Source of the DNA: Cellvibrionales bacterium
GTDB lineage: Bacteria; Pseudomonadota; Gammaproteobacteria; Pseudomonadales; JAHEGP01
NCBI GenBank assembly: GCA_024645065.1
Contig: JAHEGP010000198.1
Coordinates: 1 to 6,017, forward strand
Length of the DNA stretch: 6,017 nucleotides
Reading direction: 5' to 3'
A program made the position numbers and the translations under genes. Positions 1 to 5,897 of this stretch are shown here, piece by piece (within the stretch, counting starts at the first letter, position 1; each line of letters starts with the position of its first letter). The notes under the pieces are model-generated. The model was not told the origin of the DNA. It saw only the letters and a list, made by a program, of their open reading frames with translations, and searched no databases.

Positions 1-2
1 AC

Positions 3-119
3 GGCACGGGACACGTGTTCAACCTGGGACATGGCATCACTCCCGAAGTAAAGCCCGAACACGCGCGGGTGTTTATAGAGTCGGTACACGAATTATCGGC
101 GGTCTATCATTCCGGCTGA
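3..119 (+). CDS. hemE: Uroporphyrinogen decarboxylase, C-terminal end (partial)
   Basis: This is the 3' end of a gene that begins before the window; 38 codons and a TGA stop are present. The peptide contains GHVFNLGHGITP followed by a short helix ending in VHELSAVYHSG. In the family, HemE removes the four acetate carboxyl groups of uroporphyrinogen III to give coproporphyrinogen III in cytoplasmic heme synthesis, and its final strand and helix carry the conserved (I/V)FNLGHGI segment seen here. The catalytic aspartate and arginines of the N-terminal part lie outside the window and cannot be judged. The gene is convergent with the acyltransferase gene, with 47 bp between the stop codons. Identification rests on the last tenth of the protein, but that segment is distinctive. 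Confidence 0.9.
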   Translation, partial: GTGHVFNLGHGITPEVKPEHARVFIESVHELSAVYHSG

Positions 120-166
120 CCCAGCCAGCGAGCCCGGCTGCTTCTGCGATCTCGTGATGTAACTTC

Positions 167-1075
167 CTAGTAGACTTTCTCCATCCCGGGAGGCCGGCTT
201 TTAAAGCGGCGATGAACCCACATGTATTGTTCCGGGTGCTTCCTGATAACACCTTCGAGGTGGCGATTGATGGCGCCAGCATCGGCCTCGAAATCGGAGC
301 CGGTAAAGCCGTCGATACGCCCGATGCAAAGCTGATATTTCCCTTCCTCGGTGCGATAATACCAACAGCCGAGGACCTCTGCGCCGGTTTTGGCCGCCAT
401 TCGGGTTGGCGCCTTGATAACGGCCGCTGGTACGCCAAAAAAAGGCGCAAACACCGAGTGCCTGGCGCCATAGTCCTGGTCTGGCGGGTACCATAACACG
501 CGCTTCTCGGCCAGGCTGCGATAGACTCCCCGCATGTCATCCTGGGCAATCGAGCGGCCGCCACTGAGATAGCGCTGCCGGCCCCGGGTCATCAGGTGAT
601 TGATGATGGGGTTTTTCTGGCGTCGGTAAATCACGTCGAAAGCAACGAAATGCCCAAACAGTGTGCCGGCAATATCCAGCGTGGTGTAGTGAGCGCCCAG
701 TAACAGAACCGGTTTACCCTCGGCCTGGGCCTGCTCTATCAAGTCGGCACCACTGAGTTCAGCCAGCGGTAAAAGGCGATTGGGCGGCATGAACCAGGCT
801 GCCGAGGTTTCCATCAGGCCCATGCCCTGGGATTCAAAGGTGCGGCGTAACAAGTCGTGTCGCTGATCAGCGCTCAATTCAGGAAAACACAGCCGCAAAT
901 TAACCTCTGCAATATGGCGCCGCCTTCGCCCCACTAACAGGAACAGGCGACCGATGAGACGTCCCAGCAGCAGCTGCCAGCTAAACGGCAGCAGGGTGAG
1001 CAGCTTTAGAAAGCCTGCCGCCAGCCAACTTGGCCAGTAGCGCGGGTGGTAGAGGTTATCAGTTGTTGACGGCAC
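167..1075 (-). CDS. lpxL: LpxL/HtrB-family lipid A biosynthesis acyltransferase
   Basis: The 302-residue protein has the usual length for a lauroyl/myristoyl acyltransferase that transfers a secondary acyl chain from acyl-ACP to Kdo2-lipid IVA at the inner membrane. A basic and aromatic start (YHPRYWPSW) leads into a hydrophobic membrane segment at about residues 17-48, then RRRRHIAEVNLRLCFPEL. The family HX4(D/E) catalytic motif is present as H129-YTTL-D134. WYPPDQDYG at 195-203, PFFGVPAA at 211-218 and PEQYMWVHRRFKSRP at 281-295 are all conserved family blocks. The start is GTG, preceded by AAGGGA with a 5-nt gap, a good ribosome binding site. The late-acyltransferase paralogues LpxL, LpxM and LpxP cannot be firmly separated by eye, but the N-terminal HPRYWP signature favours LpxL. 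The gene is transcribed away from the protease gene and shows no defect. Confidence 0.88.
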   Translation of the reverse strand: MPSTTDNLYHPRYWPSWLAAGFLKLLTLLPFSWQLLLGRLIGRLFLLVGRRRRHIAEVNLRLCFPELSADQRHDLLRRTFESQGMGLMETSAAWFMPPNRLLPLAELSGADLIEQAQAEGKPVLLLGAHYTTLDIAGTLFGHFVAFDVIYRRQKNPIINHLMTRGRQRYLSGGRSIAQDDMRGVYRSLAEKRVLWYPPDQDYGARHSVFAPFFGVPAAVIKAPTRMAAKTGAEVLGCWYYRTEEGKYQLCIGRIDGFTGSDFEADAGAINRHLEGVIRKHPEQYMWVHRRFKSRPPGMEKVY

Positions 1076-1080
1076 GGTGA

Positions 1081-1086
1081 TCCCTT
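1081..1086 (-). promoter_or_regulatory. Ribosome binding site deciding the GTG start of lpxL
   Basis: On the minus strand AAGGGA lies 5 nt before GTG at 1075. It supports this non-ATG start, which also places the conserved HPRYWP block at residue 10, as expected for the family. Confidence 0.7.
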
Positions 1087-1105
1087 GGTAGAGCGAAAAC
1101 CGACT

Positions 1106-1111
1106 ATTTTA
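1106..1111 (-). promoter_or_regulatory. Possible -10 element for lpxL
   Basis: On the minus strand TAAAAT matches the sigma-70 -10 consensus at five of six positions and lies 30 nt before the GTG start, giving a leader of roughly 24 nt. No convincing -35 is found at 15-18 bp, so this is a half-supported promoter. It lies in the divergent gap shared with the protease gene. Confidence 0.35.
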
Positions 1112-1156
1112 TGGCAACTCACCGCAATGCGATAGCGCGTCGATATCCCCCTTATC

Positions 1157-1162
1157 TATACT
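1157..1162 (+). promoter_or_regulatory. Possible -10 element for the aspartic protease gene
   Basis: TATACT matches the -10 consensus at five of six positions and sits 25 nt before the ATG at 1188. The expected -35 window (about 1133-1140) is GC-rich and poor, so activation by a regulator or a different sigma factor is possible. GTGGGAAG just before the ATG serves as ribosome binding site. Confidence 0.35.
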
Positions 1163-1187
1163 TAGGGAGAAGCCGGGTGGGAAGAAA

Positions 1188-1823
1188 ATGCGATTCAGGG
1201 ACACACTAAAAGTAGCACTATTACTGCCCGGGATGGTTTGGGGCGATGGCGTCATAGAGGTGCGCGGCCTGTTCAAAAACGGCGCGGTGTTGGTGGTCAA
1301 TGGAGAGCAACACCTGCTCCGGGCGGGTCAGACCAGCCCGGACGGTGTCAGGCTGATAGCGGCGGATACTCGCAAGGCAGTGGTCGAGGTGAATGGCCAG
1401 CGCCGCACCCTGACGCTAAGCAAGCAGATCGCATCGAGTTTTGCGCCGCTACAGAAGCGGACTACGACCGTGCCCCGTAACGCCTATAACCAGTATCTGG
1501 TCACCGGCAGCATTAATGGGGTGAATACTGAAATGCTGGTGGATACTGGCGCATCGGCGGTAGCGATGAGCAGCACGACCGCTGAAAGCCTCGGCATCAA
1601 TTATCGCAACGATAAAAACAAGGGCATGGCCCGCACAGCGTCGGGCCTGGTGACCAGTTATCGGGTGCAGCTGGATGCCGTCAGCGTGGGTGAGATTACC
1701 CTGCGAAACGTGCCTGCCTATGTCAACGACGGCGCCTATCCCGAGGTCGTTTTGCTGGGGATGAGTTTTTTGCGCCATTTGGAGATGCGGGATCGCGGCG
1801 GGGTCATGGTTCTGGAGCAATGA
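1188..1823 (+). CDS. Retropepsin-like (clan AA) aspartic protease, probably periplasmic
   Basis: The 211-residue protein has a short basic start and a hydrophobic stretch (about residues 8-18, VALLLPGMVWG), which suggests a signal peptide or membrane anchor. Residues 22-80 form a beta-rich region (VIEVRGLFKNGAVLVVNGEQ, then LLRAGQTSPDGVRLIAAD) that resembles the periplasmic homology region of GspC/PilP proteins; this is my inference. The catalytic domain spans about 98-211: the active-site loop is MLVDTGASAVAMS with D119-T120-G121, and VVLLGMSFLRHLEM at 187-200 is the second conserved hydrophobic-Gly block. A single DTG per chain implies a homodimer, as in retroviral proteases. The start has GTGGGAAG upstream. 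It matches the architecture of the TIGR02281-type bacterial aspartic proteases as I remember it. The substrate is unknown. It lies divergent from lpxL and upstream of ribA on the same strand, but neither neighbour reveals its role. Confidence 0.8.
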   Translation: MRFRDTLKVALLLPGMVWGDGVIEVRGLFKNGAVLVVNGEQHLLRAGQTSPDGVRLIAADTRKAVVEVNGQRRTLTLSKQIASSFAPLQKRTTTVPRNAYNQYLVTGSINGVNTEMLVDTGASAVAMSSTTAESLGINYRNDKNKGMARTASGLVTSYRVQLDAVSVGEITLRNVPAYVNDGAYPEVVLLGMSFLRHLEMRDRGGVMVLEQ

Positions 1824-1852
1824 GCTCGGGGGCTGCCGTGCCTATCGGCTTC

Positions 1853-1881
1853 TCGCAACAACGGTTTCATGCTGCTAGAAT
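1853..1881 (+). promoter_or_regulatory. Putative sigma-70 promoter for ribA
   Basis: TAGAAT at 1876-1881 is preceded directly by TGC, forming an extended -10 element. A weak -35 (TCGCAA, three of six matches) lies 17 bp upstream. Transcription would begin near 1888 and give a leader of about 27 nt before the GTG start, so ribA need not depend on read-through from the protease gene. I see no room for an FMN riboswitch in this leader. Confidence 0.45.
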
Positions 1882-1914
1882 GTCGCCCCTCGCAAGTCTG
1901 GAGTACGCCGACCG

Positions 1915-2505
1915 GTGTCTATCCGCTATATTGAAACAGCCAAGCTGCCCACCCCCTGGGCGGTTTTTGATATGCACGGCTTTGAAGATATCGAGGACGG
2001 TAAAGAGCATTTATTGTTGACCCTGGGTGACGTTAAAGGCGAACCTCCGGTGCTGGTCAGAATTCATTCCGAATGCCTTACCGGAGACGCCCTCTTCAGC
2101 ATGCGTTGCGACTGCGGATCTCAACTGCAGGCCGCAATGGAGCGTATTGCCGAACAGGGCCGGGGTGCAATTCTCTATTTGCGCCAGGAGGGCCGCGGGA
2201 TTGGCTTGATGAATAAGATAAGGGCTTACGTGCTGCAGGATCGGGGGGCCGATACCGTGGAAGCCAACGAGGAGTTGGGTTTCGATCCCGATATGCGCGA
2301 TTACAGCATGTGTAAAATCATGCTGGAGCACGTCGGCATTAGAAGCCTGAGGCTACTCACAAATAACCCTCGAAAGGTAAAGGCAATACAGCAGTTGGGG
2401 TTCGAAGTGGTCGAGCGAATCGCTCTGCAAACAGGACGAAACGCCCATAACGCGCGCTATCTCGCGACCAAAGCGGGGAAGTTGGGGCACCTTTTGGGCG
2501 AATGA
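1915..2505 (+). CDS. ribA: GTP cyclohydrolase II
   Basis: RibA opens GTP, releasing formate and pyrophosphate, to give 2,5-diamino-6-ribosylamino-4-pyrimidinone 5'-phosphate, the first committed step of riboflavin synthesis. The 196-residue length equals that of E. coli RibA and the alignment is essentially gap-free. The zinc ligands are C54, C65 and C67 in HSECLTGDALFSMRCDCG. RQEGRGIGLMNKIRAY (90-105) includes the conserved Tyr105, D126 and R128 are retained, and the substrate-binding LLTNNPRKV block is at 148-155. It is a stand-alone enzyme with no fused RibB domain. GTG at 1915 is the only usual start codon after the in-frame stop at 1876 and aligns with the E. coli N-terminus. A GGAG lies about 11 nt upstream, rather far, so initiation may be modest. 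The gene is convergent with dxs, 7 bp apart. Confidence 0.96.
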   Translation: MSIRYIETAKLPTPWAVFDMHGFEDIEDGKEHLLLTLGDVKGEPPVLVRIHSECLTGDALFSMRCDCGSQLQAAMERIAEQGRGAILYLRQEGRGIGLMNKIRAYVLQDRGADTVEANEELGFDPDMRDYSMCKIMLEHVGIRSLRLLTNNPRKVKAIQQLGFEVVERIALQTGRNAHNARYLATKAGKLGHLLGE

Positions 2506-2512
2506 CTTGCGA

Positions 2513-4444
2513 TTAGCTCTGGCCCGACACAGCCGCCGACTTGGGGCCCGCCAGCAGGGCCTGGCGAACGGTGATGCTCTCCCTCAGACCTTCGACACTG
2601 AGGCCAACACTGGCCAGCAGTGACTCTCTCTTGCCATGGCCGAGGAATGCATCCGGCAGCCCCAGATGCATGATGGGAACAACAATACCCTGGCTCGCAA
2701 GGAATTCGCTGACTGCGCTGCCAGCACCCCCGGCGACGGCGTTGTCTTCCAGGGTGACCAGCAGATCGTGGGTGCCAGCCAGCCGCTTGACCAGGTCACA
2801 GTCCAGCGGCTTGATGAAGCGCATATCTGCTACGGTGGCCCCCAGGCTTTCCCCGGCGTTTAGAGCGACATCCAGCAGCGAGCCGAAGGACAGGATGGCA
2901 ACGCCCGCTCCCTCACGGCAAAGGTGAGCACGACCCATGGGTAAAGCGGTCATGGTCCTGGCAATGTTGCTGCCAGGTCCAGTGCCCCGGGGATAGCGCA
3001 CGGCGGCAGGCCCCGGGTGCATGAAGCCGGTATAGAGCATTTGCCTGCACTGATTTTCGTCGCTGGGCGCCATGATCACCATGTTGGGAATACAGCGCAG
3101 GTAGCTGAGATCGAAGCTGCCCGCATGGGTGGCCCCATCCTCACCCACCAGACCTGCGCGATCGATGGCAAACAGCACGTCGAGATCCTGCAGCGCGACA
3201 TCGTGGATCAACTGGTCGTAGCCGCGTTGGAGGAAAGTGCTGTAAATGGCTACCACCGGTTTCAGCCCTTCACAGGCCATGCCCGCGGCCAGGGTGACGG
3301 CATGTTGCTCAGCGATTGCAACATCATGATAGCGTTGCGGGTAATGTTTGGAGAACTCGACCATGCCTGAACCGTCGCCCATAGCGGGCGTGATGCCTAT
3401 CAGCTGGTCGTTGGCCTGGGCCATGTCGCAAAGCCATTGGCCGAACACATCCTGGTATTTGGGCTTTTTCGGCGCTACCGGGGCGGGTGTGGGTGCTCGC
3501 GGTTTCGCCTCTATCTTGTTGATTGCGTGATAGCCCACCGGGTCGGCTTCTGCCGGCGCGAAACCCTTGCCCTTGGTGGTGATGATGTGCAGCAGTTGTG
3601 GACCCTTGAACTCACGCATATTGCGCAGCGTGTGAACCAGCTCCAGCACGTCGTGCCCGTCAATCGGACCAATGTAATTCCAGCCTAACTCCTCGAATAG
3701 AGTGCCGGGGGCGATCATGCCCTTCATGTACTCTTCGGTCTTGCGGGCAATTTCCCAGCCCTTGGGTAGCTTCGCCAGCACCGTTTTGCCGCCTTCGCGC
3801 AGCCCGGTATAGAGTTTGCTGGTCCAGAGTCGGGAGAAATAGGTATTGAGGCCCCCCAGGTTGTGGGAGATGGACATTTGATTGTCATTGAGCACTACCA
3901 GCATGTCGGCGCTGGTGTGGGCGGCATGGTTGAGCCCCTCGAAGGCCATGCCCGCGGTCATCGCCCCGTCCCCAATAATGGCTGCGGTTCGTCGCCCGCT
4001 GTCGCCCTCGGCGATCCCCAATGCCATGCCCAGTGCAGCGCTAATGCTGGTGCTGGAGTGGCCCACTCCAAAGGTATCGTAATCGCTCTCGCTGCGTTTG
4101 GTAAAGCCGGACAATCCGCCTTCCTGGCGCATGGTGAACATGGCTTCGCGACGGCCAGTCAGGATCTTGTGGGGATAAGTCTGGTGGCCCACATCCCAGA
4201 CCAGGCGGTCTTCGGGAGTGTGGTAGACGTAGTGCAGTGCCACGGTGAGTTCGACGACCCCGAGCCCGGCGCCAAAGTGTCCGCCCGTCTGGCCAACACA
4301 GTAAAGTAAAAACTGACGCAATTCATCGACTAACTGCGGTAGCGCCTCCTCGGGTAGCAGGCGCAAATCCCCGGGCGAATCGATTCGGTCCAGATGGGGG
4401 GTATCCGGGCGCTGCAGGGGGATTCGATCAAACAACTTTGCCAT
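2513..4444 (-). CDS. dxs: 1-deoxy-D-xylulose-5-phosphate synthase
   Basis: This thiamine-diphosphate enzyme condenses pyruvate with glyceraldehyde 3-phosphate to form DXP, the entry point of the MEP isoprenoid pathway and a precursor for thiamine and pyridoxal phosphate. From the ATG at 4444 the protein has 643 residues, against about 620 in E. coli. Visible landmarks are the early active-site histidine H56 in GGHFGAGLG, the ThDP/Mg motif GDGAMTAG (158-165) with N186 in VVLNDNQMSIS, and the catalytic glutamate E379 in VAIAEQHAVT. DRAGLVGEDGATHAG is in the pyrimidine domain, and the C-terminal transketolase domain contains ADMRFIKPLD. A Pro/Ala/Lys-rich linker at about 304-329 is longer than usual. 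An in-frame ATG at 4468 would add eight residues. I prefer 4444 because MAKLFDRIPLQRPDTP aligns with typical starts, but neither start has a good Shine-Dalgarno. It is the third gene of the xseB-ispA-dxs operon. Confidence 0.95.
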   Translation of the reverse strand: MAKLFDRIPLQRPDTPHLDRIDSPGDLRLLPEEALPQLVDELRQFLLYCVGQTGGHFGAGLGVVELTVALHYVYHTPEDRLVWDVGHQTYPHKILTGRREAMFTMRQEGGLSGFTKRSESDYDTFGVGHSSTSISAALGMALGIAEGDSGRRTAAIIGDGAMTAGMAFEGLNHAAHTSADMLVVLNDNQMSISHNLGGLNTYFSRLWTSKLYTGLREGGKTVLAKLPKGWEIARKTEEYMKGMIAPGTLFEELGWNYIGPIDGHDVLELVHTLRNMREFKGPQLLHIITTKGKGFAPAEADPVGYHAINKIEAKPRAPTPAPVAPKKPKYQDVFGQWLCDMAQANDQLIGITPAMGDGSGMVEFSKHYPQRYHDVAIAEQHAVTLAAGMACEGLKPVVAIYSTFLQRGYDQLIHDVALQDLDVLFAIDRAGLVGEDGATHAGSFDLSYLRCIPNMVIMAPSDENQCRQMLYTGFMHPGPAAVRYPRGTGPGSNIARTMTALPMGRAHLCREGAGVAILSFGSLLDVALNAGESLGATVADMRFIKPLDCDLVKRLAGTHDLLVTLEDNAVAGGAGSAVSEFLASQGIVVPIMHLGLPDAFLGHGKRESLLASVGLSVEGLRESITVRQALLAGPKSAAVSGQS

Positions 4445-4468
4445 TGCTCGGGTGTGTACCAATGTCAT

Positions 4469-4481
4469 CGCCGGTCCGGCG
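4469..4481. repeat. 13-bp GC-rich palindrome before dxs
   Basis: CGCCGG-T-CCGGCG is a perfect inverted repeat with one central base. It directly abuts the upstream candidate ATG of dxs (4468) and lies 24 bp before the preferred ATG. In RNA it could fold only as a short CGCC/GGCG hairpin with a 5-nt loop. It could be an operator, a translation-affecting hairpin or chance. Confidence 0.4.
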
Positions 4482-4498
4482 GTCGGGTTAAAGCTCGC

Positions 4499-4504
4499 AT
4501 TCTA
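4499..4504 (-). promoter_or_regulatory. Possible internal -10 element for dxs
   Basis: In the ispA-dxs spacer the minus strand carries TAGAAT, five of six consensus matches. No good -35 is found at the right distance. It could let dxs be transcribed separately from xseB-ispA, but the support is weak. Confidence 0.25.
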
Positions 4505-4531
4505 ACCAAAACCGAGGTCAGAGTCCTGCTC

Positions 4532-5452
4532 TTAATACTCCCGGTTGACGATGTAATCGGCCAACTGCAGCAATTGCCGCGCATTGGCGCCCAGAGGTTG
4601 CAGAGCCTGGCGCGCGCTGTCGAGCAGTTGTGCGAGTTTGTCCCGGGAGCCCACCACGCCCAGCAGTGCAGGATAGGTCATCTTGTGATTGGCCAGGTCT
4701 GAGCCTTGTCGCTTGCCCAGGGTTTCAGTGCTGCTCTCGATGTCCAACAGGTCGTCCTTGACCTGAAAAGCCAGCCCAATATGCTGGCCGTAGCGATCGA
4801 GCGCACCTTTTTGTTCGTCGTTGGCCCCTGCCACAATCGCGCCCATGGCGATGGCAGCACGAATCAAGGCCCCGGTTTTGAGCGCATGCATGGTTTCGAG
4901 CAATTCGAGCGCGGGTTGGTGCTGCTGCAGGCTGAGGTCGATGAATTGCCCACCCACCATGCCGCGGCTGCCCGCCGCGCTGGCGAGGACCTTGACCAGG
5001 GTAATGCGCTGGTCAGCGGGTATTTCCCGGCAATCTGCAATCAGTTCGAACGCCAGGCATTGCAGGGCATCACCGGTCAGGATTGCGGTGGCCTCATCGT
5101 AAGCCTTGTGGCACGTGGGTCGGCCGCGACGGAGGTCATCATCGTCCATCGCCGGCAGGTCGTCGTGCACCAGGGAGTAACAATGCAGGCACTCGACACT
5201 GGCAGCAATGCAGTCGAGGGCCGGGCCGCTGCCATCGGGCTCGATGGCAGCGGCGCTGGCATAGACCAGAGCGGGACGCACCCGCTTGCCACCACTGAAA
5301 AGGCTATAGTTCAACGCGGAATACAGGCCACTGGTCAGGTCGGCGCCGCTTGGGTCGGTTGGGAGCGAGGCTTGGCGTTGAATGAAATGCAGCAGCGCCT
5401 GCTCTGTGCGCTGCTGGCAAAGCGCCAGATAGTCGCGAAAAGCGATGTTCAT
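4532..5452 (-). CDS. ispA: Farnesyl diphosphate synthase (short-chain (2E,6E) prenyl transferase)
   Basis: IspA condenses dimethylallyl diphosphate with two isopentenyl diphosphates to make C15 farnesyl diphosphate, the precursor of quinone side chains and undecaprenyl phosphate. The 306 residues match the family length (E. coli about 299). GGKRVRP at 54-60 binds isopentenyl diphosphate. The first aspartate-rich motif is D97-D98-LPAM-D103 with the four-residue spacing of bacterial type II enzymes, inside HCYSLVHDDLPAMDDDDLRRG. The second is D233-D234-LL-D237, followed by TETLGKRQGSDLANHKMTYP. Y92 and S93 before the first motif resemble known farnesyl synthases, supporting a C15 product rather than octaprenyl. 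Its ATG overlaps the xseB stop as ATGA, suggesting translational coupling; its own Shine-Dalgarno is weak (GACGAG). The gene feeds on the pathway started by dxs downstream. Confidence 0.94.
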   Translation of the reverse strand: MNIAFRDYLALCQQRTEQALLHFIQRQASLPTDPSGADLTSGLYSALNYSLFSGGKRVRPALVYASAAAIEPDGSGPALDCIAASVECLHCYSLVHDDLPAMDDDDLRRGRPTCHKAYDEATAILTGDALQCLAFELIADCREIPADQRITLVKVLASAAGSRGMVGGQFIDLSLQQHQPALELLETMHALKTGALIRAAIAMGAIVAGANDEQKGALDRYGQHIGLAFQVKDDLLDIESSTETLGKRQGSDLANHKMTYPALLGVVGSRDKLAQLLDSARQALQPLGANARQLLQLADYIVNREY

Positions 5453-5694
5453 ATCTCGTCGGTTTTCGGCGCAAAATCAACCAGTTCGGAGTCGCCATTT
5501 TTCTGCATCAATAGCTGCACGCGCTGTTGGGCTTCGTTTAGCGCAGCCTGGCACTCGCGGGTTAGTGCGACCCCTCGCTCGAACGCGCTGAGGGAATCCT
5601 CCAGCGACAACTGGCCATCTTCAAGCTGGTGGACGATCGTTTCCAGCATGCCGAGGTTTTTTTCAAAGTCGATTTTCTTTTTACTGCGAGCCAT
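5449..5694 (-). CDS. xseB: Exodeoxyribonuclease VII small subunit
   Basis: The 81-residue protein has the usual size of XseB, several copies of which bind the XseA catalytic subunit to form exonuclease VII, a cytoplasmic single-strand DNA exonuclease used in repair. The diagnostic run is FEKNLGMLETIVHQLEDG (10-27), then LSLEDSLSAFERGVAL (29-44) and a second helix with CQAALNEAQQRVQLL. Two long helices form the expected helical hairpin. The start is ATG with AGGGG about 10 nt upstream. It is the first gene of the operon with ispA and dxs. This linkage is widespread in gammaproteobacteria and has no known metabolic reason. xseA is not in the window. Confidence 0.93.
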   Translation of the reverse strand: MARSKKKIDFEKNLGMLETIVHQLEDGQLSLEDSLSAFERGVALTRECQAALNEAQQRVQLLMQKNGDSELVDFAPKTDEI

Positions 5695-5731
5695 TGGCGA
5701 CGCGCCCCTACTGCAACTGCTCAGGGTCGCT

Positions 5732-5760
5732 ATAGTAGTTAAGAGCGGCTCCGGGTTCCA
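5732..5760 (-). promoter_or_regulatory. Putative promoter of the xseB-ispA-dxs operon
   Basis: On the minus strand TGGAAC (-35-like) and TACTAT (-10-like) are separated by exactly 17 bp, and the -10 lies 37 bp before the xseB ATG. Matches to the sigma-70 consensus are partial. The position, downstream of a terminator-like hairpin and just before the first gene, agrees with an operon promoter. Confidence 0.4.
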
Positions 5761-5806
5761 CGCCTTTTTTGCTTTCGTGCACCATGGCCGGGTTCAGGTA
5801 TTGTCG

Positions 5807-5833
5807 AAAAACCGTGTTTTAAGGCGCGGTTTT
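5807..5833 (-). terminator. Rho-independent terminator-like hairpin
   Basis: On the minus strand AAAACCGCG pairs with CACGGTTTT around an 8-nt loop, with one C-A mismatch, and runs into TTTTT. On the plus strand the same position is a T-G wobble, so the 9-bp stem is complete. It lies about 65 nt beyond the stop of the leftward gene ending at 5898 and before the xseB promoter, where a terminator is expected. The T tract is short. Confidence 0.45.
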
Positions 5834-5897
5834 CTGGCTTGAGAAAAACCTGTCAACCGGCATGTGTCCGCGCAGGTGAGCACCCCGGTACAGACGA

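Noticed and set aside
122..140. CAGCC/GGCTG inverted repeat between the hemE and lpxL stops
   Set aside because: The stem is only 5 bp with a 9-nt loop, and no T tract follows on either strand; too weak to call a terminator.
433..447. CGCC-A7-GGCG in lpxL, a possible slippage or phase-variation tract
   Set aside because: The tract encodes the conserved APFFGV motif of the family in frame, and a single run of seven is too short to claim slippage.
1824..1914. Possible FMN riboswitch ahead of ribA
   Set aside because: The gap is only 91 bp and the leader after the likely promoter about 27 nt, far shorter than an RFN element.
1820..2020. A 66-codon plus-strand frame overlapping the protease stop and the ribA start
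   Set aside because: It is out of frame with ribA over strongly conserved codons and spans the ribA promoter; no family resemblance.
2549..2566. CGCCAG/CTGGCG hairpin near the 3' end of dxs, considered as a ribA terminator
   Set aside because: The 6-bp stem is GC-rich, but no T tract follows on the plus strand and it lies within dxs codons; chance pairing is likely.
3863..4309. A 148-codon plus-strand open frame inside dxs
   Set aside because: It is antisense to the conserved ThDP-binding part of Dxs and its translation shows no recognisable family.
4706..5842. A 378-codon open frame on the plus strand, antisense to ispA and xseB
   Set aside because: It lies opposite two confidently identified genes, its translation has no recognisable domain, and it crosses the operon promoter. 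It is a by-product of GC-rich codon use.
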